DNA of 64,000 nucleotides from Flavobacterium potami (GCF_020026915.1 NZ_JAINUY010000011.1:52837-116836), one strand, 5' to 3'. Counted from the first letter of the stretch, positions 32,846-41,542 are shown. A program made the numbers and translations. Notes: generated from the sequence alone by a model not told the origin.

Positions 32846-33346
32846 TTATTTGCAGAATGTTGCTTTATTTTTTGCAGCACTTTGGCTTCCTAATTCAATC
32901 GCTTTTGTGAAATCTTTGCAGGCATTTTTTTTGTCTCCAATTTTATTATACGCCAAACCTCTTAAGTTGTAGGCAATGTAGTCTTTAGGATTCAAGTTCA
33001 AAGAAGCAGTACAGTCGTCTACGGTGCCTTGATAATTTTGTAATTTGTAATTTACATTTGCTCTACCTGTAAAAGCGTCTGCGTTCATATCGTCTAGCTC
33101 AATTGTTTTGCTAAAGTCGGTTTGAGCACCTTTTAAGTCGTTTAATTTGAGTTTTGCAACACCGCGATTTTGATACGCTTCAACGAATTTAGAATTTAGG
33201 CTAATGGCTTTGGAGTAATCTGCGATTGCGCCTTTGGTGTTTCCTGCTTCGGCTTTTTTCATAGCTTTGTCAAAATAGCTGTTTGCAGATTGTGCCCAGA
33301 TAGAGCATGTCATCATAAAGAATGACAAAAATAGTAGGTTTTTCAT
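32846..33346 (-). CDS. Exported TPR-repeat protein
   Basis: A 166-residue protein. A signal peptide ends around residue 18 (CSIWAQ), and then about four TPR units follow (ADYSKAISLNSKFVEAYQNRG; the pattern repeats at ~34-residue spacing, e.g. TDFSKTIELDDMNADAF). It probably acts as a protein-binding scaffold in the periplasm. Partners are unknown. It has its own terminator at 32786. Confidence 0.88.
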   Translation of the reverse strand: MKNLLFLSFFMMTCSIWAQSANSYFDKAMKKAEAGNTKGAIADYSKAISLNSKFVEAYQNRGVAKLKLNDLKGAQTDFSKTIELDDMNADAFTGRANVNYKLQNYQGTVDDCTASLNLNPKDYIAYNLRGLAYNKIGDKKNACKDFTKAIELGSQSAAKNKATFCK

Positions 33347-33565
33347 AAACTAATTTGGGATTAGTGGTTGATATATTCATACGAATTTATGAAAGATTTG
33401 TTTTATAAAAGTGTTTTGCTGATAAAATTATAGTTAGCAAATTGAAATAAAAGAAATAATGTTTTGAGTATTAAGTGGGTAAAAATGTTATTTTTATTGA
33501 CAAGTTGGACGGTTGAAATTGCCAATGAAAATTCAAAAAAATCTAATCATTAAATATAATAGAAG

Positions 33566-34051
33566 ATGAAAAAACTGATTGTACTCTTTTTGCTTGGCAC
33601 TTCAGTTGGTCTTTTTGCACAAGTCGCTAAAGATTCTGAATTGTTTTTGAAGATGAAAAAACACGATAGCATTTTTTTTGCTAAAAGTTTTAATGATTGT
33701 GATATCGCTTTTCTAGAAAAAGCAATCCATCCGGATTTGGTTTTTTATCATGATCAGGGTGGAATTCAAAATAAGAAGACTTTTTTAGAAAATGTCAGAA
33801 AAAATATTTGTTCAGGTGGTTCGCAAAAGCCAATTAGAAAAGTGAAATCAGAAAGTTTAGAAGTTTATCCGCTTTATAATGAAGGTAAGCTGTATGGTGT
33901 TGTGCAAACAGGAATTCATGATTTTTACTTAAAAGAAGCAAATAAAAAAGATGTTTTTACAAGTGAGGCTAAGTTCACACATGTATATCTTTTGGTGGAT
34001 AATCAATGGTTACTAAAAGAAGTTTTAAGTTTTGATCATAAAAGTAAATAA
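33566..34051 (+). CDS. Exported NTF2-like (DUF4440) protein
   Basis: A 161-residue protein with a signal peptide ending at about residue 19 (GLFAQ). The mature part has the SnoaL/NTF2-like cone fold pattern: CDIAFLEKAIHPDLVFYHDQGG, then a strand-rich half ending FTHVYLLVDNQWLLKEVLSF. Members of this family act as small-molecule-binding or steroid-isomerase-like proteins; the function here is unknown. Confidence 0.85.
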   Translation: MKKLIVLFLLGTSVGLFAQVAKDSELFLKMKKHDSIFFAKSFNDCDIAFLEKAIHPDLVFYHDQGGIQNKKTFLENVRKNICSGGSQKPIRKVKSESLEVYPLYNEGKLYGVVQTGIHDFYLKEANKKDVFTSEAKFTHVYLLVDNQWLLKEVLSFDHKSK

Positions 34052-34084
34052 TAAAGTAAATAAAAAGCAATATCTGTAAAGACT

Positions 34085-34709
34085 ATGATAGAAGACATTG
34101 AGATTCCAGAGGTATTGAAAGAAGCTGTCGGGAATGAAAAAATGGAGTTTTTTGTAAAAGCCAAAAAAGATCAGCCACTAAGGAATATTTTTTCAGTTTT
34201 TCAGTTTGCTTTTTTTTGGATTTTGGTGATTTCTTTATTTTTTTACGCCTTTGTTTGGGAATTGTTTTATGGAGAATGTACTTCAATTTCGATTGATGGT
34301 GTTCTGACAGAAGTTTGTCCAGATGATTTATCGCCGTTGAAATGGCTGTTTGCGATGTATGGCTTTTTTTTATCACCAGGAATTATTGTGGGCTTACTCG
34401 GTTTTTTGGGTTTGTTTAAATCTGGCGGTTATTATATTGGAACAGAAAGCAGGTTGATTTGTTACAGTTGGGGAGAAGTAAAAAGCTTTCCGTGGGAAGA
34501 ATTTACAAATAGGATTGAAGTCTTTGGGAAAAAAAGAAGATGGCAATATCATATTCAAATTAAAAACTGGAGTTTACATTACCCGAAATCATAAAAAAGT
34601 ATTGGCAAATACAATGATCAATATTGGAAGTATTCCTTATGCTTTTGAAATTACAGCATTTTGCCGAAATCGAATCTTTGAAGTTAGTCAAGAAAAGGTT
34701 TTAGCTTGA
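34085..34709 (+). pseudogene. Membrane protein gene with an apparent frameshift in an A7 tract
   Basis: The first frame (34085-34594) encodes two hydrophobic segments (about residues 34-58 and 88-110), then a PH-like domain. It stops at 34594 after a low-quality tail (RRWQYHIQIKNWSLHYPKS). A second frame (from about 34515 to 34709) carries a plausible continuation (EDGNIIFKLKTGVYITRN through RIFEVSQEKVLA). The switch fits an A7 run at 34529-34535: with six As the two frames join into one protein of about 207 residues. It could be a true mutation, a sequencing error or slippage. Function unknown. Confidence 0.6.
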
Positions 34710-34817
34710 GATTGTTTATGCTGCTATAATTACTGCTTAATAATTTTAAAGATGTTAATCTTATTTCAAAGTTAAAAGTCTTCAGCTACGTTGATTTGAA
34801 AAAATCATAAAAAAGAC

Positions 34818-34850
34818 AAAGGCCGAGTAAATTGCTTTACTCGGCCTTTT
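34818..34850 (-). terminator. Terminator for the isolated tRNA-Lys
   Basis: aaaggccgagtaaa / tttactcggccttt form a perfect 14-bp stem with loop ttgc. It lies immediately 3' of the tRNA on the minus strand. Confidence 0.85.
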
Positions 34851-34852
34851 TG

Positions 34853-34925
34853 TGACCCGACTGGGGCTCGAACCCAGGACCCCATCATTAAAAGTGATGT
34901 GCTCTACCGACTGAGCTATCGAGTC
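34853..34925 (-). tRNA. tRNA-Lys (TTT anticodon)
   Basis: The 73-base sequence folds as a cloverleaf. The acceptor arms are GACTCGA and TCGGGTC, the D arm is AGCTCAGTCGGTAGAGC, the anticodon loop is CTTTTAA (anticodon TTT), and the T arm is GGGTTCGAGCCC. CCA is not encoded. Two near-identical copies lie at 36346 and 36459. Confidence 0.97.
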
Positions 34926-34947
34926 ATTGATTTCTCTAACGAGGGTG

Positions 34948-34955
34948 CAAAGATA
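34948..34955 (-). promoter_or_regulatory. -7 box for the isolated tRNA-Lys
   Basis: TATCTTTG on the minus strand matches TAnnTTTG and lies 22 bases upstream of the tRNA 5' end. Confidence 0.6.
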
Positions 34956-35074
34956 AGTACTTTATTTAGTTTTCGCCCCCTTTTTTTTAAGCTTTTTTTG
35001 TAATAAATTATAAAAGCTTATTTTTCAGTAAAATAGACTTTTTGTTTTTTGCGAACATGATTTCTATAGTATGC

Positions 35075-36031
35075 TTATTCTATAGTTGCTATTTTTTTAG
35101 CTTTATTATTCCAAACTATTATATTTTGTTCTAAGCTTGATGTAACAATTTTGTTTCCTTGCTTATTCCACGAAATACCCCACAAATAGTCTGTAGATTT
35201 CCCTTCTGAGATAAGTTTTCCTTTAATGTCCCAAATTCTTAATGCGTCACTTGCTGTAGCCAATCTGTCTCCTTTTCGTTTCCATGTTAAATTTCTGTAT
35301 TCGCCTTTGCTAATATCGATAGATTGTAAAAGTTCTCCCTGTTCACTCCAGTATTGAAGTAATGATTTGTCATGTTTATCTCCATAGTCGCCTGTAACAA
35401 AAAAATTACCCGATTTATGCCAGGCTGTACTTAATAGCATTACTTCTTCAGTTCTGTGTTTAATTGATTTCAACAAATTTCCATCGATATCAAATAATCT
35501 TATTTTGTCTGAAACCGTTACTAATATATTTTTTTTAGGATGCCAATTAATTGCGGTAATGCCTTTGTTGTTTTCGTTTTTAAAGTTCTTTATTAAATTA
35601 CCTTTCATGTCATAAATTAGTATTTGTCCGTCGTTGTCACCAACAGCCAGATATTCGCCGGTATAATTCCAATCTATTCCTCTTGCTCCATCAGGTGAAA
35701 TTTCATTCAATTCGATTTTTTCATTGGTATCTAAATTGATAATACAGGATTTATTTTTAGATAGTTGTGTCGCAACTGCGATGCTATTTTTTGATGGATG
35801 CCATTTTACACGAGTTATGGTACTTTTAATTGGAAACGATTTATGCAATTTTAAATTCGATTTGCTATAAATTTTCAAAGTGTCTAAATTTCCTCCTACA
35901 GCTAGGAGTTTTCCATCATGATTCCAATCGGTAGTCCATAAAATCTTTTTATTAATGGCATACTGTGCGAAAAAATGATTGCTAAAAAATAGTATAGAAA
36001 TGATGCAAAGTAGTTGCTTTTTGATTTTCAT
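35075..36031 (-). CDS. Exported WD40 beta-propeller protein
   Basis: A 318-residue protein with a signal peptide ending at about residue 22 (NHFFAQ). Seven WD40-like blades follow, each with a LxVGGNLD-, AVGDNDGQ- or WHPKKN-type turn and a WD or similar pair (for example LRIWDIKG). The propeller probably folds in the periplasm or outside the cell as a binding platform. It separates two tRNA groups. The call of a WD40 fold is firm; its partner is unknown. Confidence 0.85.
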   Translation of the reverse strand: MKIKKQLLCIISILFFSNHFFAQYAINKKILWTTDWNHDGKLLAVGGNLDTLKIYSKSNLKLHKSFPIKSTITRVKWHPSKNSIAVATQLSKNKSCIINLDTNEKIELNEISPDGARGIDWNYTGEYLAVGDNDGQILIYDMKGNLIKNFKNENNKGITAINWHPKKNILVTVSDKIRLFDIDGNLLKSIKHRTEEVMLLSTAWHKSGNFFVTGDYGDKHDKSLLQYWSEQGELLQSIDISKGEYRNLTWKRKGDRLATASDALRIWDIKGKLISEGKSTDYLWGISWNKQGNKIVTSSLEQNIIVWNNKAKKIATIE

Positions 36032-36177
36032 GTGTTGTAGTTTATTGATTCTTGCAAACCTACTTTCATTTTTGTTGTGTACTACAATTTGGATTGTAAA
36101 AGAATTGTAAATAATTGTAAAATTCTATTCTGTATGTCTTTTGATGGGTAAAAAGGGTTTTTTGGGGATACAAAAAA

Positions 36178-36204
36178 AAAAGCCTGAGAAATATTCTCAG
36201 ACTT
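36178..36204 (-). terminator. Terminator 3' of tRNA-Leu
   Basis: aagcctgagaa / ttctcagactt form an 11-bp stem with one mismatch, followed on the minus strand by a run of Ts. Confidence 0.7.
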
Positions 36205-36218
36205 TTAATTTTTGAAAG

Positions 36219-36301
36219 TGACCATGGAGGGATTTGAACCCTCACGCCCTTGCGAGCACCACCCCCTCAAGATGGCGAGTCTACCGTTTCTCCACATGGC
36301 C
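36219..36301 (-). tRNA. tRNA-Leu (GAG anticodon)
   Basis: The 83-base sequence has acceptor arms GGCCATG and CATGGTC, an anticodon loop TTGAGGG (anticodon GAG), a long variable arm (TGCTCGCAAGGGCG region) as expected for a class II tRNA, and T arm GAGGGTTCAAATCCCTC. CCA is not encoded. Confidence 0.95.
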
Positions 36302-36310
36302 AAAAATGAA

Positions 36311-36344
36311 AAAAGGTCGAGTAAAATAAATTACCCGACCTTTT
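36311..36344 (-). terminator. Terminator between tRNA-Lys and tRNA-Leu
   Basis: aaaaggtcgagtaa / ttacccgacctttt form an imperfect stem with loop aataaa. It lies just 3' of the tRNA-Lys at 36346. Confidence 0.7.
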
Positions 36345-36345
36345 G

Positions 36346-36418
36346 TGACCCGACTGGGGCTCGAACCCAGGACCCCATCATTAAAAGTGATGTGCTCTAC
36401 CGACTGAGCTATCGAGTC
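36346..36418 (-). tRNA. tRNA-Lys (TTT anticodon)
   Basis: Identical by eye to the copies at 34853 and 36459 over the full 73 bases. It has its own terminator (36311-36344) and probably shares the promoter at 36555 with the copy upstream. Confidence 0.97.
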
Positions 36419-36458
36419 ATTGCTTTCAAGAAATTTAATTTGTTAATCACAAAATTTG

Positions 36459-36531
36459 TGACCCGACTGGGGCTCGAACCCAGGACCCCATCATTAAAAG
36501 TGATGTGCTCTACCGACTGAGCTATCGAGTC
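36459..36531 (-). tRNA. tRNA-Lys (TTT anticodon)
   Basis: Same cloverleaf and anticodon loop CTTTTAA as the other two copies. It is the first tRNA of the 36.2-36.5 kb group in transcription order, 24 bases from its promoter box. Confidence 0.97.
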
Positions 36532-36554
36532 ATTTAATTTCTTGAATGCGGGTG

Positions 36555-36586
36555 CAAATATAAGGAGTTTTTTTTGAAGTTTCCAA
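36555..36586 (-). promoter_or_regulatory. Promoter of the tRNA-Lys/Lys/Leu group
   Basis: On the minus strand TATATTTG (36555-36562) matches TAnnTTTG, with a TTG (36584-36586) 21 bases upstream. Both elements and their spacing fit the flavobacterial consensus. Confidence 0.75.
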
Positions 36587-36657
36587 GCAATTTTATCATA
36601 AATTTGTCTTTTTTTTGGAAAAATCTCCAATCGCTTAGTTTATAAGGTTTTATTAAT

Positions 36658-37176
36658 ATGAAAAAAATTGTCTTATTAGGTTACATGGGTTGCGGAAAGT
36701 CAACAATCGCCCAAAATTTGTCAAAAATTACCAAAATTCCGTTTTTAGATTTGGATGAATGCATCGAAAAAAGAGCAAATTTGTCTATAAATGAAATTTT
36801 TTCTCAACATGGAGAGGTGTATTTTAGAAAATTAGAACACGAAATGTTTGTCGAATTGCTGCAATCACCTGAAAATTTTATTATCGGATTAGGAGGAGGA
36901 ACTCCGTGTTATGCTAATAATCATGAATTGCTTAAAGGGGAAAACGTAGACTCCATCTATTTAAAGGCTTCAATTGATACTTTGTATAATAGGTTAGTAC
37001 ATAACAAAAGTAAACGTCCTTTGATTGCTAATATGAATGAGGAGGAAATGAGGGAGTTTATTGCGAAACATTTATTCGACAGAAGTTTTTATTACAATCA
37101 GGCACAGCATAAAGTTGTGGTAGATGATAAATCTGTCGAAGAAACGGTTCAGGATATTTTAGGTGTTTTAGCTTAA
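36658..37176 (+). CDS. aroK: Shikimate kinase
   Basis: A 172-residue P-loop kinase that phosphorylates shikimate in aromatic amino acid synthesis. The P-loop is GYMGCGKST (residues 8-16). DLDECIEKRANLSI holds the shikimate-binding Asp and Arg, GLGGGTPCY the substrate loop, and NKSKRPLI the lid with its Arg. Length is standard. The 3' end overlaps the convergent phosphoribosyltransferase gene by 9 bases. Confidence 0.95.
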   Translation: MKKIVLLGYMGCGKSTIAQNLSKITKIPFLDLDECIEKRANLSINEIFSQHGEVYFRKLEHEMFVELLQSPENFIIGLGGGTPCYANNHELLKGENVDSIYLKASIDTLYNRLVHNKSKRPLIANMNEEEMREFIAKHLFDRSFYYNQAQHKVVVDDKSVEETVQDILGVLA

Positions 37177-37668
37177 AGAAGCATAATCGCCATTTTCAGA
37201 GTTGAAAACAACTTGTACATGTTCTAATAATGATGTTGAAAGAGAGATTCCTTTAAAATCTGCTTTTACAGGATATTTTTTGTGATTTCTGTCAACCAAT
37301 ACTGCTGTTTTGAATTTCTTAAGCGGAACGTCTAAGAAATGACGAACAGCATAGATTAATGTGGTTCCTGAGTTTAAGACATCATCAACCAAAACTAATC
37401 CTTTGTTTTTGTATTCGTCAGCGCTTAGTGAGGTTTGTATCGCTTCCTGCGGATTTTGTTTGTTTACTGTGACTTCGCAGATTGAAACTTTTAAAGTGGA
37501 TATGCTGCTTAATGCTGAGGCAATTTTCTCGGCAAAAACAAATCCGTTAGAAGCAATTCCAGCAATAACAACTTCTTCTTCGTTAACGAAAGTCTCGTAG
37601 ATCTGATAAGCGATACGTTTTATTTTATGTTCGATTTCCTGGTGCGTTAAGATGATATTACTGCTCAT
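37168..37668 (-). CDS. PyrR-like phosphoribosyltransferase family protein
   Basis: A 166-residue type I phosphoribosyltransferase. The PRPP-binding motif is GLVLVDDVLNSGTTLIYA. The N-terminal half has IAGIASNGFVFAEKIA. The fold is close to PyrR, which binds pyr-operon mRNA and has weak uracil transferase activity, or to hypoxanthine transferases. No pyr genes are adjacent. It is convergent with aroK. Confidence 0.87.
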   Translation of the reverse strand: MSSNIILTHQEIEHKIKRIAYQIYETFVNEEEVVIAGIASNGFVFAEKIASALSSISTLKVSICEVTVNKQNPQEAIQTSLSADEYKNKGLVLVDDVLNSGTTLIYAVRHFLDVPLKKFKTAVLVDRNHKKYPVKADFKGISLSTSLLEHVQVVFNSENGDYASLS

Positions 37669-37704
37669 GATGTGTTTTTTTTGCTAAGATAAATAATTAA
37701 AATT

Positions 37705-37827
37705 CCAATCCCGATGCCTCGGGGTAAAATTCAAAGTTTCAAGTTCAAAGTTCCAAGTTTGGAAAAGAGAACTATAAAGATTAGGTATGCCGTTTTGTGA
37801 TTTGGAATTTAGAATTTTCAAATTGGA
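37705..37827. repeat. Degenerate intergenic repeat
   Basis: The stretch contains tcccgatgcctcgggg, a TTTCAAG/TTCCAAG heptamer-like run (tttcaagttcaaagttcc), and tttggaatttagaattttc with its near-complement aaattggaatttttt. It looks like decayed copies of the window's intergenic repeats, set between two minus-strand genes. Confidence 0.4.
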
Positions 37828-37832
37828 ATTTT

Positions 37833-38225
37833 TTAGATTTCTTCCTCTTCCTCGTTGTAAATTTCATCTCCGTAATCATCGATATCACGACGATCTTTTT
37901 TGGTTGGACGCCCAGTACCGCTTTTGCGATAATGTTCTTTGGATAGTTTTAATAGTTCTAAATGTGCGTAAGCTTCAGGTGGTGTTTCGTTTTTACGATA
38001 GATGTCGACAAGTTTTGCACCAACACGACTTTCGGGAATATCCAAAACGGTTATTATTTGTGTAATCTGATCTTTTCTAAAAGTAATTCTGTCTGTAGGA
38101 AAAACTTCTTTTGATGGTTTTGCAACCTGCCCATTTACAGTGATGTGATTCTTTTTACAAGCCTCTGTAACCATGTTTCTAGTCTTGTAATATCTAACGC
38201 ACCATAAGTATTTATCTATTCTCAT
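37833..38225 (-). CDS. RNA-binding S4 domain protein (HslR-like)
   Basis: A 130-residue protein whose N-terminal ~65 residues are an S4 RNA-binding domain (MRIDKYLWCVRYYKTRNMVT, then VNGQVAKPSKEVFPTDRI). The tail is charged and ends in a Glu-rich stretch (EIYNEEEEEI). The Hsp15/HslR family binds 50S subunits carrying stalled peptidyl-tRNA. The frame opens at 38270, but ATG 38225 matches the family start. Confidence 0.9.
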   Translation of the reverse strand: MRIDKYLWCVRYYKTRNMVTEACKKNHITVNGQVAKPSKEVFPTDRITFRKDQITQIITVLDIPESRVGAKLVDIYRKNETPPEAYAHLELLKLSKEHYRKSGTGRPTKKDRRDIDDYGDEIYNEEEEEI

Positions 38226-38304
38226 AATTTTTCTAAAATAGAAGTTAAATTCTTTACAAAAATAAATCAATATTGTATCTTGCGCACCTAAAAAAAAGAT
38301 AATA

Positions 38305-39495
38305 ATGAATAAATTTAAATATTATTTTGTTTTATTACTTGCTGGTATTGCCATCGTTTCTTGTAATAAAAAGGATGATGACGAAGCTGAAGTTGTTCCT
38401 TTAAGGGATTATCAAGAACAATTTAATAATGATAATGCAGATATTGAAGAATATTTAAAGACAAATTATATTACTGTGACAGAAGATATGGATGTGACAT
38501 TTTCACCCATAACCGATGCCGCAGCGCAGCCATCTATAATGTCATATCTTAATAGCGCTACTTTTCCTAAGTTGATTTTAAGAGAAGTACCGTATGTACA
38601 CGGAATAACTTATAAGATGTATTACTTGGTTTTAAGAGAAGGTGTAGGTAGTTCTCCAATGAATACAGATGGTGTTTTAACCTCTTATTATGGCCAATAT
38701 TTAAAACGTGTAGATAAAACAGATACTGAACCATCACATTTGACAACGACATTTTTTGAACAAGTTACATTTCCAAAAGGAACTCAAGACTTGTATTTGA
38801 CAGTAATGGGATGGAGCGAAGCGTTTCCTCAATTTAAAACTGGAACGACTACTTATAATCCAGATGGTACTGCAAATTATAAGGATTTTGGTGCAGGAGT
38901 TTTATTTATTCCATCAGGATTAGGGTATTATGCTTCTCCACCTTCTGGAAGTGCAATTCCGTCGTATGCTCCCTTGATCTTTACTATTAAATTATATGAT
39001 TACATCAGAATGGATCATGAAAATAATGGTTTTTCTAATAATCAATTAGTATTTGCTTCAGATGGTATTTACGATTATCAGGAAGATCTTGATGGAGATG
39101 GTTATGTGCGTGATTATAGAAGTACTACTTTATATCCAAATCCTCCAGCTAAAAATCCTGATGATACAGATGGTGATGGAATTCCGGACTTTTTAGATAA
39201 AGATGATGATAATGATGGTTTTTCAACACTTTTTGAAGTTACTAAACCAGCAGGTGCGCCTTATTCAGGTATAAGTAGCTATTATCCGTTTGATCCAATT
39301 GGCGATAATCCAGCAACACCAAATGTAGATGAAACAGAAATTTGGGGAGTGCCAAGAAGGCCTACTGGTCCGAAGAAAGATGAAAGCCTGGAAGAATCAA
39401 TTTCGAATCCGCGTTCATTCCTTCCTGAAGATTATACAACTCCAGGTAGAAAAAGAATTTATTTAGATGATTCTTATCCTTATCAAAAGAAATAA
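38305..39495 (+). CDS. Surface lipoprotein with calcium-binding TSP3-like repeats (FKBP-like family)
   Basis: A 396-residue lipoprotein: the signal ends in the lipobox VSC followed by NKKDDDE, an acidic start suiting export to the cell surface in Bacteroidota. Residues ~35-230 resemble a degenerate FKBP-type prolyl isomerase-like domain found in Flavobacteriia (YKMYYLVLREGVG, then VLTSYYGQYL). Residues ~260-300 hold Asp-rich calcium-binding repeats (DLDGDGYVRDY, DTDGDGIPDFLDKDDDNDG). Enzyme activity is doubtful. A strong terminator follows. Confidence 0.82.
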   Translation: MNKFKYYFVLLLAGIAIVSCNKKDDDEAEVVPLRDYQEQFNNDNADIEEYLKTNYITVTEDMDVTFSPITDAAAQPSIMSYLNSATFPKLILREVPYVHGITYKMYYLVLREGVGSSPMNTDGVLTSYYGQYLKRVDKTDTEPSHLTTTFFEQVTFPKGTQDLYLTVMGWSEAFPQFKTGTTTYNPDGTANYKDFGAGVLFIPSGLGYYASPPSGSAIPSYAPLIFTIKLYDYIRMDHENNGFSNNQLVFASDGIYDYQEDLDGDGYVRDYRSTTLYPNPPAKNPDDTDGDGIPDFLDKDDDNDGFSTLFEVTKPAGAPYSGISSYYPFDPIGDNPATPNVDETEIWGVPRRPTGPKKDESLEESISNPRSFLPEDYTTPGRKRIYLDDSYPYQKK

Positions 39496-39510
39496 AAAAG
39501 ATATTTATTA

Positions 39511-39537
39511 AACCCCGATTAATTCGGGGTTTTTTTA
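39511..39537 (+). terminator. Terminator of the lipoprotein gene
   Basis: aaccccga / ttcggggttt form a GC-rich stem with loop ttaa, followed by a T run. Confidence 0.85.
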
Positions 39538-39580
39538 TGCTTTGAAGGTATTTGTTTTTAGGTTGTTTGTAAGGAAAATA

Positions 39581-39612
39581 AAAAGCCCCGAAAATTGCTT
39601 TTCGGGGCTTTT
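39581..39612 (-). terminator. Terminator of the transketolase operon
   Basis: aaaagccccgaaaa / ttttcggggctttt form a perfect 14-bp stem with loop ttgc, downstream of the transketolase C-terminal gene on the minus strand. Confidence 0.88.
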
Positions 39613-39632
39613 CTATGAGTAGGGAATGAAAA

Positions 39633-40586
39633 TTATTTTCTTTTGATAACTCTTTCTACAGCTTCAACAATTGCTTGATTGTTTAATTTGTATTTCTCCA
39701 TTAATTGTTCAGGAGTTCCAGATTCTCCGAAACTATCTTTTACTGCTACAAATTCTTGTGGAGTTGGGTTGTTTAAAGCTAATACTCCAGAAACACTTTC
39801 TCCAAGACCTCCAAGGTAGTTGTGTTCTTCTGCTGTAACCACACATTTAGTTTTAGCAACAGACTTAAGAATAGCTTCTTCGTCAAGAGGTTTAATAGTA
39901 TGGATGTTGATTACTTCAGCAGAAATTCCTTTTTCTTCTAATTTTTCAGCAGCAATGAGTGCTTCCCAAACTAAGTGTCCTGTAGCGATAATAGTTACGT
40001 CAGTTCCTTCGTTCAGCATGATTGCTTTTCCAATTACGAAAGGTTCGTCAGCAGGAGTAAAGTTAGCTACAACTGGACGTCCGAAACGTAAATAAGCTGG
40101 GCCGTGGTGATCTGCTAAAGCTAAAGTTGCAGCTTTAGTTTGGTTGTAATCACAAGTGTTGATTACAGTCATTCCTGGCAACATTTTCATTAAACCAATG
40201 TCTTCCAAGATTTGGTGAGTTGCTCCGTCTTCTCCTAAAGTTAAACCAGCGTGAGAAGCACAGATTTTTACATTTTTATCTGAATAAGCAACAGATTGAC
40301 GAATTTGGTCGTAAACTCTTCCTGTAGAGAAGTTAGCGAAAGTTCCTGTGAAAGGAATTTTTCCTCCAATAGTTAAACCAGCAGCAATTCCAATCATATT
40401 CGCTTCAGCGATTCCGATTTGGAAAAAACGCTCTGGGTGATTTTTTTTGAATTCATCAAATTTTAATGAACCAATTAAATCTGCACATAAGGCTACTACA
40501 TTTTCATTTTTTTGACCTAGTTCAGTCATTCCCGCTCCAAAACCAGAACGAGTATCTTTGCTTCCTGTATTTTCGTATTTTTTCAT
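39633..40586 (-). CDS. Transketolase, C-terminal (pyrimidine/PP) subunit
   Basis: A 317-residue subunit equivalent to the second half of a classical transketolase. It carries the pyrimidine-binding domain with the catalytic Glu (FFQIGIAEANMIGIAAGL) and the C-terminal domain (TAEEHNYLGGLGESVSG). With the N-terminal subunit encoded just upstream it would form the active thiamine-diphosphate enzyme of the pentose phosphate pathway. Confidence 0.94.
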   Translation of the reverse strand: MKKYENTGSKDTRSGFGAGMTELGQKNENVVALCADLIGSLKFDEFKKNHPERFFQIGIAEANMIGIAAGLTIGGKIPFTGTFANFSTGRVYDQIRQSVAYSDKNVKICASHAGLTLGEDGATHQILEDIGLMKMLPGMTVINTCDYNQTKAATLALADHHGPAYLRFGRPVVANFTPADEPFVIGKAIMLNEGTDVTIIATGHLVWEALIAAEKLEEKGISAEVINIHTIKPLDEEAILKSVAKTKCVVTAEEHNYLGGLGESVSGVLALNNPTPQEFVAVKDSFGESGTPEQLMEKYKLNNQAIVEAVERVIKRK

Positions 40587-40664
40587 TTTTTATTTTTTGA
40601 ACTGCTAAGTTTCTAAGTGATTGTGTATCTAAGATGAAAACTGGACACTGAGACTGAGCACTTT

Positions 40665-41516
40665 TTAATAGTCAACTTGATCTTTAGAGTAATTTTGAGC
40701 TAAGGCAGCTGCCAACTGATCATTGTTTGGAGCTTTACCATGCCATGCGTGTGTGTGCATCATAAAGTCAACACCATTACCCATTTCTGTGTATAATAAG
40801 ATACAAACTGGTTTTCCTTTTCCTGTTCTTGATTTAGCGTCTGTTAAACCAGCGATGATAGCATCGATGTTGTTTCCTTCTTTGATTTCTAAAACATCCC
40901 AGTCAAAAGCTTCGAATTTAGCTCTAAGGCTTCCCATTGCTAATACTTCGTCTGTTGTTCCGTCAATTTGTTTTCCGTTAACGTCTACAGTTGCGATTAT
41001 GTTGTCTACTTTTTTAGCAGATGCGTACATAATTGCTTCCCAGTTTTGACCTTCCTGCAATTCTCCGTCTCCATGTAAAGTAAAAACTAAATGATTGTCT
41101 CCGTTTAATTTTTTAGCTTGTGCTGCTCCAAGAGCTACAGATAAACCTTGTCCTAATGAACCAGAGGCAATACGAACTCCAGGCAGACCTTCGTGAGTTG
41201 TTGGGTGTCCTTGTAAACGAGAATCTAATAATCTGAAAGTAGCAAGTTCTGAAATTGGAAAATAACCGCTTCTTGCTAAAACGCTATAAAATACCGGTGA
41301 AATGTGTCCGTTTGAAAGAAAGAATAAATCTTCTCCAATTCCGTCCATATCAAAACCTTCTTTTCGGTCCATAATGTTTTGATATAGTGTTACCAAAAAT
41401 TCAGTACAACCTAAAGAACCACCTGGGTGTCCAGAGTTTACAGCATGTACCATTCTAAGAATATCTCTTCTTACTTGGATCGTTAAATCGCTTAATTGTT
41501 GTGTGTTAGGCTTCAT
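40665..41516 (-). CDS. Transketolase, N-terminal (PP-binding) subunit
   Basis: A 283-residue subunit equivalent to the first half of transketolase. The substrate His motif is NSGHPGGSLG, and the thiamine diphosphate/Mg motif is HGDGELQEGQNWEAIMYA. It is expected to pair with the product of the next gene downstream. The 78-base spacer between them contains degenerate gaaaactggacactgagac-type repeats. Its promoter is at 41543. Confidence 0.94.
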   Translation of the reverse strand: MKPNTQQLSDLTIQVRRDILRMVHAVNSGHPGGSLGCTEFLVTLYQNIMDRKEGFDMDGIGEDLFFLSNGHISPVFYSVLARSGYFPISELATFRLLDSRLQGHPTTHEGLPGVRIASGSLGQGLSVALGAAQAKKLNGDNHLVFTLHGDGELQEGQNWEAIMYASAKKVDNIIATVDVNGKQIDGTTDEVLAMGSLRAKFEAFDWDVLEIKEGNNIDAIIAGLTDAKSRTGKGKPVCILLYTEMGNGVDFMMHTHAWHGKAPNNDQLAAALAQNYSKDQVDY

Positions 41517-41542
41517 TTTATATGTAAAAGTTTAAACTGAAG

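Noticed and set aside
34083..34376. A 97-codon minus-strand frame
   Set aside because: It is antisense to the membrane-protein gene at 34085; it is Lys/Ser-rich, with no domain.
34529..34535. Programmed -1 frameshift at the A7 tract
   Set aside because: Joining the two frames needs a +1 shift (or one A fewer), which does not fit a classical -1 slippery site.
36212..36520. A 102-codon open frame on the plus strand
   Set aside because: It runs antisense through the tRNA-Leu and tRNA-Lys genes; the GLEPRTP- and GFEPSRP-type text is the well-known artefact of translating tRNA genes.
36409..36630. A 73-codon minus-strand frame
   Set aside because: It covers tRNA-Lys and its promoter and has no protein-like composition.
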